The notes beneath the pieces were generated by a model. That model saw only the letters and a list, made by a program, of their open reading frames with translations, was not told the DNA's origin and searched no databases. This document shows positions 1-9,100 of a stretch of 64,000 nt of DNA, piece by piece. Source of the stretch: UBA7328 sp002471345 (GTDB lineage Bacteria > Bacteroidota > Bacteroidia > Chitinophagales > Saprospiraceae); contig CAXGOB010000014.1 of the NCBI GenBank assembly GCA_964011275.1, forward strand, positions 1 through 64,000, written 5' to 3'. The position numbers were made by a program, and so were the translations under genes. Each line of letters starts with the position of its first letter. Positions within the stretch are counted from its first letter, which is position 1.

Positions 1-41
1 TTGTAGTAGAATAATCCATATTGAATAAAGACATGTTCAAG

Positions 42-78
42 TGCCTTTGATAAAAGTATTATCAAAGGCATTTTTGTT
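42..78. terminator. Intrinsic terminator of an upstream gene
   Basis: A perfect 10-bp stem (TGCCTTTGAT at 42-51, ATCAAAGGCA at 61-70) with a 9-nt loop is followed by a T-rich run at 71-78. It probably ends a plus-strand gene whose coding part lies left of the window. Nothing in 1-41 can be assigned. Confidence 0.75.
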
Positions 79-264
79 ATGCAACCCGAATTCACTTAAA
101 AAAAATTAGCTATCATTTTGACAAGAAATTGTTATTCAATTTTTATTTAGGTATTTGAAATCCAAAACTTTACATATTAATAAAATTAGTATATATAACA
201 AAAAAATATAATGTGATGTATTAAATAATTGGTTTTTAGCTATCTACATATTAGTTAAAATCAT

Positions 265-472
265 TATATTTGATGATTCATTGACATGTAGTCGATTAAT
301 AAGCCAGTAGAAACCATTCAAACTCTACAAATCTGTAGATATAATATGAACCTAGTACGAGCTGTAAATACAGTCTCGAAGAGTAAGTAATTAATTTTTA
401 TTCATAAACCCTTGAGGGAGTTGACTATCCCAAAAGGCAGTTCAAATTTTTAACTCTTAAACTAGGAATCTC
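265..472 (+). promoter_or_regulatory. Promoter and structured leader of the first giant gene
   Basis: The long non-coding stretch 79-472 holds an exact Bacteroidota -7 element TATATTTG at 265-272 (no clear -33 partner). Small hairpins follow: CTACA/TGTAG at 325-338 and CGAG-CTG/CAG-CTCG at 358-378. A third hairpin spans roughly 411-439, with CCTT pairing AAGG and GGGA pairing TCCC across a GA/AA internal loop. Next come AACTCTTA (452-459) and the start context GGAATCTCATGA. The block GAACCTAGT (348-356), the third hairpin and the AACTCTTA/GGA-TCTCATGA segments recur before the paralogous gene at 6103. The RNA leader is an inference. Confidence 0.45.
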
Positions 473-3400
473 ATGATTAAACAACGTTTTACGCTTTATG
501 TAAGCTTAGCACTAATGCTACTTATGTGGGCCTTGCCCCAGAGCACATCCGCACAGACCATAAAGTGTACTGGTGGTATGGCTAATTTGGATGATGTCAA
601 AATCCACATTGGATGTGGAGATTGGTACGATGTCGCATTTAAAGGACATCCAGGTTTTTCTTACAGCCTTTCTGTAGAAGGAATTCTTCTTGGCACCTTT
701 TCAGGTGGAGATGGAGAATATTCAACTGGTACAGCAAAATCAAAATTTTCCGCAGGAGACACTATTACTATAGTGCAATCTTGTGATAATGCAGGTGGAG
801 GAACAGATTCTGATATATTCAGAGCAGTATTGCCACCTGACTTGAGTATTGCCGGAACTTATATGTTCGAACCTGATGCAGGTTCTGTTACCAATACTCC
901 TTGGATGGCTTCAGAATTCACTGCTGGGTCACCTACAGATATCCCAACACTAAATATAACTGGTGATAATGGAAGAGCATGGGCACCGTCTTGTATGGGA
1001 GCGTCCGACGGTAAATGGACATTTGGTGCTACAGTTGGCGATTTAGCAACTTATAGCGATTTAGATTCTTTAAAATATGTTGGTACAGTTGGATTCACAG
1101 GTTCAGGTACTATCGTATCTGGGGAAACTTTTACTGCAGAAGGATTGCCTGCAGGAGCTGTAGCCGCTGTAATCACAGCCTATTCAGGATCTTGTACAGA
1201 TACGGTGACGGTAGAGAATATAATACCAGCAGGTACAAACGAACCTACTGTGGCTTGTAATGACAGGATTTATGCATCTGTTGATGCAACATGTATGGCA
1301 GAACTTCATCCAGGTATGATGTTGGCAGGATATACTAATCCATGTGGTCTTGCACTTATGGATAGTATTGTACTTAAGCACGAAAATGGTGATTTACTTG
1401 ATCCAGATAATATAAGATACAGAGGCGATACCGTAGTTATTGAAAATGCTAGTTCATACATTCATGGTAAACCTATTGTTGCTGAAATTCATGCGTCTGA
1501 TGGCTCCATAGCAAATTACTGCTGGGGTACTATAGTGCTTGAAGATAAATTGGCACCAGTCCTTACATGTGATGACCGTAAAGAAATAAGTTGCTATCAG
1601 TTTGATGGTAGTTCTACTTCGGGAGCTTCTGCTTTAGATTGTGATCCTGACCCTACTATTAATATCATTAATGAGACTTTGATTACTGATTGTAGCCAAA
1701 TAGGTAGTGGAAGTCCAACGGATTCAATTATAAAAAGGATTATTAGAACTTATACTGCTACAGATGTATGGGGTAATACTTCAGATGAAACATGTACTGA
1801 TACTCTTGATATAAGAAGATTAGATGCTATAACAAGTAATCATACAGGTGTAAATGACCCTCTTGATTTAAGAGGACTTATAGTCCCTTCTGATAGAACA
1901 GTAGATTTGGATACGGCATTCGTATGTGATAGCAGAGATCCATTCACTGATGAAGATGGTGATCATATTCCAGATCCAGTTAGTGTTTCTGATGGAGGAG
2001 CAGGTATACCAGTAATAGATACAACTATAGATGGTGTAGACTGGTATTTTGAATTACATCCTTCAAATTATGTAAATGTAGATGACAATGTTTCAACACT
2101 TCTGGAAAGATGTAAAACTGTTGTAACTTTTGAAGATACAAGATTACCAAGAGTTGGATGTGTGGAGAAGGTGATGAGACGATGGGTTATCACAGAATGG
2201 GTATGTAATCATGAAACAAGTCTGACGATACTTCAGGAGATAGAAATTGTAGATGACGAAGGTCCTAGTTTTGAAGTTCCTGCAGATATGAAGGTTACAA
2301 CAAATCAAAAAACTTGTGAAAGAGCAATGACTATACCAGCACCAATAGATGTTTCTGATTATTGTAAAAAATCAGACCCTTTATTTGCTATAGTTAATGT
2401 TTACAATGAAGATGGAGATCCAATTGGAACTTTAAAAACAGAAGATGGAACATTTAGTCTAGACGGAGGTCAAATAAATCTTCCTCTTGGTGAAAACGAG
2501 ATCGAATACAATGTATATGATGATTGTCACAATGTAACAACTCAAAGTTTTTACATCACCGTAGTTGATGAAACAGCTCCTGTAGCTATATGTAAAGAAT
2601 TCCTAACAATTGGAATTTCAGATGATGGAGAAGATGGAAATGGAGAAGTTTGGATAAAAGCTGAGGCATTTGACAATGGTTCTTATGATGATTGTGGATT
2701 GGATGATATGTGCATCGCCAGAATGGATGATTTGGATGAATTCGATGCATTACAAGATGCTAATGTGGGTGGACTTTTAGATGATGAAGTTACTTGGTAT
2801 GTGCCTCTTAGTGACATGAATGAAAATGCTTCTTGTGGAAGAATATTTGAAAGCTCAGGATCGATAGATGGTGTAGATTATATCACAAGAGATGACTTAT
2901 GTACACCGCAGATGATGATATGCTGTGAAGATGTTACAGATGCCACAATGGTATTGTTTAGAGTAACTGATAAAGAAGGAAATATTAATGAATGTATGGC
3001 AGAAGTACAAGCTCAAGACAAGAGGAGACCTACTGTACATTGCCCACCAGATTTAACTATTGACTGTAGATATGACTTCGTGATGGATGATATGCTTGAC
3101 ATTTTTGGAAGCGTAGCTGGAGAAGGAGAACAAGAGGCTATCGATCTTCCAGGTGAATATGTGCTTGATGTAGAAGATGGTAAAGATCTTATAGATGGAG
3201 TGTGGTTTGGAAATTGTGATGCTACGGTTGAAGTAAGCGTCGAAACAGATATAAATGAATGTCGTCAAGGATCAATTGTAAGAACATTTACGGTAACAGC
3301 AAATAATGGAAATACTGTTACTTGTCAACAAACGATAACTGTAAGTAGAGAGAATGCGCTCAAATCAGAGGACATTGTTTATCCTGCAGATATTACAATG

Positions 3401-5611
3401 ACAGGTTGTCTTGATCCTTCAGACTTTACTCCAGAGTCTACAGGAGTTCCATCTGTAGATGAAGCAGAATGTTCATTAGTTGGTTGGGCTTACGAAGATT
3501 TGACTGTAAGGTTCAATGAAAATGATAGTACAGCTTGTTTCAAAATAATAAGAGAATGGACTGTTATAGATTGGTGTAAAGAACCTTCTTTTACAATTGG
3601 AACTGGGACACAAGTAATTAAAGTGAACGATATCACAGCGCCTACTATAACGTCTAGTTGTGACGAGGTAACAGAGACTGTATTAGATTCAGAATGTGAA
3701 GATGGACCGATTACTTTGACGCAATCAGCATCTGATGACTGCACAGATGGAGCAAATCTTCAATGGACTGTTAGAATAGATGCGTTTAATGATGGAGATT
3801 TTGATATCACAGAAGAGATTAGAGGTGAAACTGCTGATGTCAGCGATACCTATCCTATAGGTACGCACAGAGTGGTATGGGAAGTGAGAGATCAATGTGG
3901 AAACTTGGATGTATGTGAGCAATTATTCACAATTGTCAACATTGTTAAGCCTACTCCAATTTGTTTGACAGATGTAACAGGATCTCTTATGCCAGTAGAT
4001 GATGGAAGCGGTCAAAATGGTCAAGATGATGATGATATTGCAAATGACGGAATAGCTGATGGTGGAATGATCACAGTTTGGGCTAGTGAGTATGATATTG
4101 AGTCAAGCACACATCCTTGCGGATATGATCTAGTATATTCATTTGACTCTCTTTCAGTTGTTGATTCAAGAGATTTCACTTGTTCAGATCTAGATCCAGC
4201 TGCAACAGGGAGTGGTACATCTACAGCTATTCCATTACAAGTATTTGTCTTGGCAGTAGAGAAAGATCATGAAGGAAATGTAACTGATATTATCAGTTCA
4301 GACTTCTGTAATGTGATATTTAGATTGGATGACAATAACAACACATGTGATGATGTAACATTTAATCCTGCGAATGTATTGATTACAGGAAATGTACATA
4401 CAGAGTTAAGGGATAATGTACCTACGGTAGAAGTAGAGTTAAAAGGAGTGAATAATGGAGCAAGTACATTAGCTACTGAGACGGATTTAGGTGGAATGTA
4501 TGCATTCGGAGATATGCCTACAGGAGGAACTTATAATGTTGTTCCTAAACTGAACAAAGACATTCTTAATGGAGTATCCACTCTTGATTTAGTGTTGATA
4601 CAGAAGCATATTCTTGGATTAGAAAGATTATCGTCTCCTTATAAGATTATAGCTGGAGATGTCAATAAAGATGGAAACATCTCTGCAATTGATCTTGTAG
4701 AACTAAGAAGGGTTATTCTTGGAGTTAGCAGCGAGTTTAATAATAATAACTCATGGAGATTTGTAGATGAAGCATATGAGTTTAAGAAACCAAATGATCC
4801 ATTAAACGAGCCATTTGCTGAAAACTATAATATTGCACAATTGTCAAACACTATGATCATAGATTTCATCGGTGTGAAAGTGGGTGATGTTAATGGTAAT
4901 GTAAATGTATCAGGATTACTTACAGCTCCTAGATCGTCAGCTTCTCTAACGATTGAAGACAAGTCATTTGAAGCTGGTCAAATATTAAGAGTACCTGTTT
5001 CATTCAAAGGGGTGTCTGATGTATTGGGATACCAGTTCACAATGGAATATGATCAAACGGTATTGAGATTCTCAGGATTTGACTCAGGTTCATTAGATAT
5101 GAGAGCAGAGAATTTTGGAATCCATGGAATTAGCGAAGGATTTATCACTAGTTCTTGGGGATCAGTTAATGCTAAAGAGGTGAAAGGAACAGAAGCATTT
5201 GTTTTAGAATTCACAGCTTTAAGTAATGGTTCATTGAGTCAGATTCTTGATATCACTTCTAATGTAACTTCTTCAGAAGTATACAATGAGAATAGTGAGG
5301 TTATGGGTCTTAACTTAGAATTCTCAAGCGAATCTTCAGATATAGTAGGTGGGTATGAATTATTCCAGAATACTCCTAATCCATTTACACAATCTACATC
5401 AATAGGATTTATGTTAGCTAAAGATGCTGAGGCAACTATCAACATATTTGATGTAACTGGAAAACTTGTAAAAGGATATACTGGCTCTTTCGCTAAAGGT
5501 CTTAACACAATCACTATCGACAAAGGTGATTTGAATTCTACTGGAGTATTGTATTACACACTTGATACTAAAGAATTTACTAGTACAAGACGTATGGTAC
5601 TCATAGATTAG
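473..5611 (+). CDS. Giant T9SS-exported HYR-like multidomain protein with dockerin and cohesin-like modules
   Basis: A 1,712-aa secreted or surface protein with a signal peptide (residues 1-28, cleavage near STSAQT). Residues about 30-1300 are a series of cysteine-rich beta modules with recurring phrases such as VVDETAPVAICK and PTPICLTDVTG, as in HYR/Ig-like arrays of Saprospiria. Then come a carboxypeptidase-regulatory/SdrD-like module (about 1300-1360), a dockerin type I-like pair (first helix near 1362, AGDVNKDGNISAIDLVEL near 1393, a complete calcium loop), a cohesin-like domain (about 1489-1620) and a type A T9SS sorting domain (about 1627-1712, starting ELFQNTPNPF). Secretion by T9SS is inferred from this tail. 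Its role is probably adhesion or matrix structure; no enzyme motif was seen. The next gene is a paralog over almost the full length. Confidence 0.85.
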   Translation: MIKQRFTLYVSLALMLLMWALPQSTSAQTIKCTGGMANLDDVKIHIGCGDWYDVAFKGHPGFSYSLSVEGILLGTFSGGDGEYSTGTAKSKFSAGDTITIVQSCDNAGGGTDSDIFRAVLPPDLSIAGTYMFEPDAGSVTNTPWMASEFTAGSPTDIPTLNITGDNGRAWAPSCMGASDGKWTFGATVGDLATYSDLDSLKYVGTVGFTGSGTIVSGETFTAEGLPAGAVAAVITAYSGSCTDTVTVENIIPAGTNEPTVACNDRIYASVDATCMAELHPGMMLAGYTNPCGLALMDSIVLKHENGDLLDPDNIRYRGDTVVIENASSYIHGKPIVAEIHASDGSIANYCWGTIVLEDKLAPVLTCDDRKEISCYQFDGSSTSGASALDCDPDPTINIINETLITDCSQIGSGSPTDSIIKRIIRTYTATDVWGNTSDETCTDTLDIRRLDAITSNHTGVNDPLDLRGLIVPSDRTVDLDTAFVCDSRDPFTDEDGDHIPDPVSVSDGGAGIPVIDTTIDGVDWYFELHPSNYVNVDDNVSTLLERCKTVVTFEDTRLPRVGCVEKVMRRWVITEWVCNHETSLTILQEIEIVDDEGPSFEVPADMKVTTNQKTCERAMTIPAPIDVSDYCKKSDPLFAIVNVYNEDGDPIGTLKTEDGTFSLDGGQINLPLGENEIEYNVYDDCHNVTTQSFYITVVDETAPVAICKEFLTIGISDDGEDGNGEVWIKAEAFDNGSYDDCGLDDMCIARMDDLDEFDALQDANVGGLLDDEVTWYVPLSDMNENASCGRIFESSGSIDGVDYITRDDLCTPQMMICCEDVTDATMVLFRVTDKEGNINECMAEVQAQDKRRPTVHCPPDLTIDCRYDFVMDDMLDIFGSVAGEGEQEAIDLPGEYVLDVEDGKDLIDGVWFGNCDATVEVSVETDINECRQGSIVRTFTVTANNGNTVTCQQTITVSRENALKSEDIVYPADITMTGCLDPSDFTPESTGVPSVDEAECSLVGWAYEDLTVRFNENDSTACFKIIREWTVIDWCKEPSFTIGTGTQVIKVNDITAPTITSSCDEVTETVLDSECEDGPITLTQSASDDCTDGANLQWTVRIDAFNDGDFDITEEIRGETADVSDTYPIGTHRVVWEVRDQCGNLDVCEQLFTIVNIVKPTPICLTDVTGSLMPVDDGSGQNGQDDDDIANDGIADGGMITVWASEYDIESSTHPCGYDLVYSFDSLSVVDSRDFTCSDLDPAATGSGTSTAIPLQVFVLAVEKDHEGNVTDIISSDFCNVIFRLDDNNNTCDDVTFNPANVLITGNVHTELRDNVPTVEVELKGVNNGASTLATETDLGGMYAFGDMPTGGTYNVVPKLNKDILNGVSTLDLVLIQKHILGLERLSSPYKIIAGDVNKDGNISAIDLVELRRVILGVSSEFNNNNSWRFVDEAYEFKKPNDPLNEPFAENYNIAQLSNTMIIDFIGVKVGDVNGNVNVSGLLTAPRSSASLTIEDKSFEAGQILRVPVSFKGVSDVLGYQFTMEYDQTVLRFSGFDSGSLDMRAENFGIHGISEGFITSSWGSVNAKEVKGTEAFVLEFTALSNGSLSQILDITSNVTSSEVYNENSEVMGLNLEFSSESSDIVGGYELFQNTPNPFTQSTSIGFMLAKDAEATINIFDVTGKLVKGYTGSFAKGLNTITIDKGDLNSTGVLYYTLDTKEFTSTRRMVLID

Positions 5612-5660
5612 AAAAATAGAGTAACTACTTAAGAATAAGAGTTTACTGTTTTTGGGATTG

Positions 5661-5697
5661 GGCTTCTCACCTTCGGGTGGGAAGCCTTTTTCGTTTT
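5661..5697 (+). terminator. Terminator of the first giant gene
   Basis: An 11-bp stem GGCTTCTCACC/GGTGGGAAGCC with a TTCG tetraloop (5661-5686) precedes TTTTTCGTTTT. The preceding trailer, TAAGAGTT then TACTG then TTTTGGGAT (5636-5658), is nearly identical to the trailer of the second giant gene. Confidence 0.85.
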
Positions 5698-5710
5698 ACG
5701 GATTATATGA

Positions 5711-5748
5711 AAAAGATCTATTCTCAATGCTGAGGATAGATCTTTTTT
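5711..5748. terminator. Second hairpin behind the first giant gene
   Basis: A 16-bp stem (5711-5726 with 5731-5746, one G.T pair) closed by ATGC and followed by T residues. It acts as a back-up or bidirectional terminator. Confidence 0.7.
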
Positions 5749-5867
5749 AATTATTTACAAAATTTATTTTTGCCGTAAACGCCCTATTTTATTGGAAGTT
5801 ATTGATAGAAGAGAAATTCATTAATGACAAAAACAAATTATAAATTTTCATATATATAATTTATTTA

Positions 5868-6102
5868 TATATTTGTTTATCCTAAGGACTGAAAAATGTC
5901 CATCCTACCTGAATAATCACACATACCAACTATTAATTATCAGAGAATTTAGAGTTAGAACCTAGTTCAGAAATGCACTACACTTTTTGCTTTTGCAAGA
6001 AGAAGTCATTTCGATGAAAACGGATTTTATTTTTTTCAATAAAAGCTTGGGAATAAACAATTCCCAAAAGCAGGTAAATTTTTAACTCTTAAAAAGGATC
6101 TC
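5868..6102 (+). promoter_or_regulatory. Promoter and structured leader of the second giant gene
   Basis: TATATTTG at 5868-5875 matches the TAnnTTTG -7 element; a weak TTTC lies near 5846. The leader has a GGAC/GTCC hairpin (5886-5901), the block GAACCTAGT (5958-5966), and a hairpin in which GCTT-GGGAAT pairs with ATTCCC-AAAAGC around 6045-6071. AACTCTTA follows at about 6084-6091, then GGATCTCATGA around the start codon. These blocks keep the order seen before the gene at 473. Confidence 0.45.
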
Positions 6103-9100
6103 ATGATGAAACAACGATTTACACTATTCCTAAGTGTAGCGCTAATGTTGCTGGTATGGTTGGTACCGAGAAATGCAGCTGCGCAAACTCCGAAATGCCC
6201 AGGCGGCATGGAGAATTTGGACGACGTTAAATACCATCTAGGTTGCGGAGACTGGATGGAATTAGTATTTAAAGGTCATCCTGGATATACTTATTCCGTT
6301 ACTATTGATGGAGTCCTATTAGGTACTTTCACAGGATCTTCAGGCGATTATTCTGCAGGTTCATTGAAGTCCGTATTCAGTGCGGGAGATGAAGTAGTTA
6401 TTGTGCAAAATTGTTCTCTTGGAAGTGACATTTTCAAGGCCGTTTTACCACCTGACCTAGACATGCCAGGTACATGGGAATTCGAAGATGATGATAAGTC
6501 TGTTACCAATACTGCATGGCTTGCTACAGAATTTACTCCAGAATCTCCATTTGATATTCCAGAGATTGAAATTGATCCTGATCATGGTCAAGTTTGGGCA
6601 CCTTCATGTGCGGGTGATTCAGATGGGAAGTGGACTTTTGGTGCATATGTGAGAGGGCCAGTACCTGCATATGGTGGTTTGGATTCATTGAGATATGAAT
6701 TAAAACCTACAGCAGCAAACCCAATGACAGGTTCCGGAACATTTCCACTATCAGGAACTACTGACAAATACGGAGAAGTTACCTTAACAGGATTTAGTGC
6801 TGGAGCTGTTGCTGCAAATGTTATTGCTTACGCAGGAGTATGCACAGATACTGTAATGGTAATGAATGTGATATCTGATGGACACAATGAACCATCAATA
6901 GCATGTAGTGATCAAATTCATGTATCGGTAGATGCGCAATGCATGGCTGATTTAGTTCCAAGTATGTTGCTTGCAGGAGTTATTGATCAGTGCATGCTTA
7001 CTTTAATGGACAGCATAGTTGTAAAGCACCAGAATGGGGATTTACTAGATGCTAACAATTACTACTACGAAAATGATACACTACGGATTGAAAATGCGAG
7101 TGAATATATTCATGGAAAACCTCTAATAGCTGAGATTCACGCCTCTGATGGCAATGTTTCTAATTACTGTTGGGGTAATTTGATATTCCAAGACTATTTG
7201 CCTCCTATTATAGATTGTGATACACTTAAGACCATAAAATGTATCTATTTTGATGGTAATCCTGCAAGTCATGTCCAAGCATGGGATTGTGATCCTGATC
7301 CAGAAATTAATTTGGTAAATCATAAGATTATTACTGATTGTGATCAGTTAGGTGGAGGTCATCCAACGGATTCAATCATTAAAAGAATAATTAGAACTTT
7401 CACAGCTACTGATGCCTGGGGAAATACTTCAGATGCATGTACAGATACATTGGATATAAGAAGATTAGATGCTAACACATTGAATAATAATGGTGGTCTC
7501 GATGATCCTCTCGACATAGAAGGGTTAGTTTACCCTCTAGATTTTGTTAGCTATAATACCACTTCGCCAAATGATACTAATGCATTCGTTTGTGATAGTA
7601 GATACCCTTTTGCGGATTATGATCATGATCACGTGCCAGATCCAGTTGACTACATAGTGAATGAATATGGTGACACCTTAAGAGGTGCAGGGGTGCCAAG
7701 CATCGATACAGTAATAAATGGAGTACCATGGAAATTTGACCTTCATCCTTCTAACTACGTACATGTACATGAAAATGTAGGAAAACTACTTGAATCTTGT
7801 AAAGCTGTTGTGACGTACAAGGACACAAAACTTCCAAGAGTTGGTTGTGTAGAAAAAGTAATAAGACAATGGGAAATAAGAGAATGGGTTTGTGGTCATG
7901 AGACCAGAAGAACATTCAACCAAACAATAGAAATTATAGACACTTTAGGACCTGATTTTGATTTAGGTGCTAATATGAAAGTAAGCACAAACTTGAAAAC
8001 TTGTGAAAGGTATACCAAGATACCTGCACCTACTCATATTCATGATTACTGTAAGAAGTCAGAGCCGACACGGATAATTGTGAATGCATATAATGATGAA
8101 GTTCCTATAGGATCTATAGGTACATATGAAGGAACATTTGATGAAATTGAAGGTGGATATATGACATTGCCTTTAGGTGTAAATAAGATAGAGTATAGTG
8201 TTTTTGACAATTGTCATAATGTATCAAAAGATCATATTTATATCACAGTTGTGGATGAGACAGCACCTGTTGTAATTTGCCAAGACTATTTAGCAGTGGG
8301 AATTGCAGATGATGGCGAATCTGGCAATGGAGAAGTATGGATAAGAGCTGAATCTTTTAACAATGGATCATATGATGATTGTGGTCTTAAAAGTATGTGT
8401 GTAGCAAGAATGGATGATCTAGATGCCTTTGATGCTCTTGAAGCAGAAGAAATAGGCGGAAGATTTTCACCTCATGGCCCTTGGTGGGTACCTTTGAGTG
8501 AGTTGAATGCAGCATGTGATAGAGAGTTCGAAGCATCTGGAATACTTGATGTATACGAAGATGACGATCCATATGGAGAGATTATAGAACGCATTCCATA
8601 CATTTTCAGAGAGCATTTGTGTACTGAAAAAATGAGAATGTGTTGTGAAGATGTTGGATCGCCTACAATGGTTCTATTCAGAGTAAGAGATAAAGCAGGA
8701 AACAAGAATGAATGTATGGTAGAAGTGGAAGCTCAGGACAAGAGAAGTCCTATAGTTCACTGTCCTCCAGATTTGACAATTGACTGCAGATTCGTATATG
8801 AAGAAGATTCTTTATTGAATGTTTTTGGTAATGTAGTAGGTGAAGGTGAACAAGAAGCGCTTCATATAAATCCAGGATATATCTTGGGTGTAGAATATGG
8901 TAAAGATCTTACTGATGGTGTATACTTCGGTAACTGTAGTTCTTCAGTAGAAGTATCTGTTGAGGAAGATATCAACGAGTGCCGTCAAGGTACAATAACA
9001 AGAACATTTGTAGTTACTGCCAATAATGGAAATACTGCAAAATGTAAGCAAGTAATCACACTTAGTAGATCTAAAGTGCTCAAATCAAAGGATATTGTTT

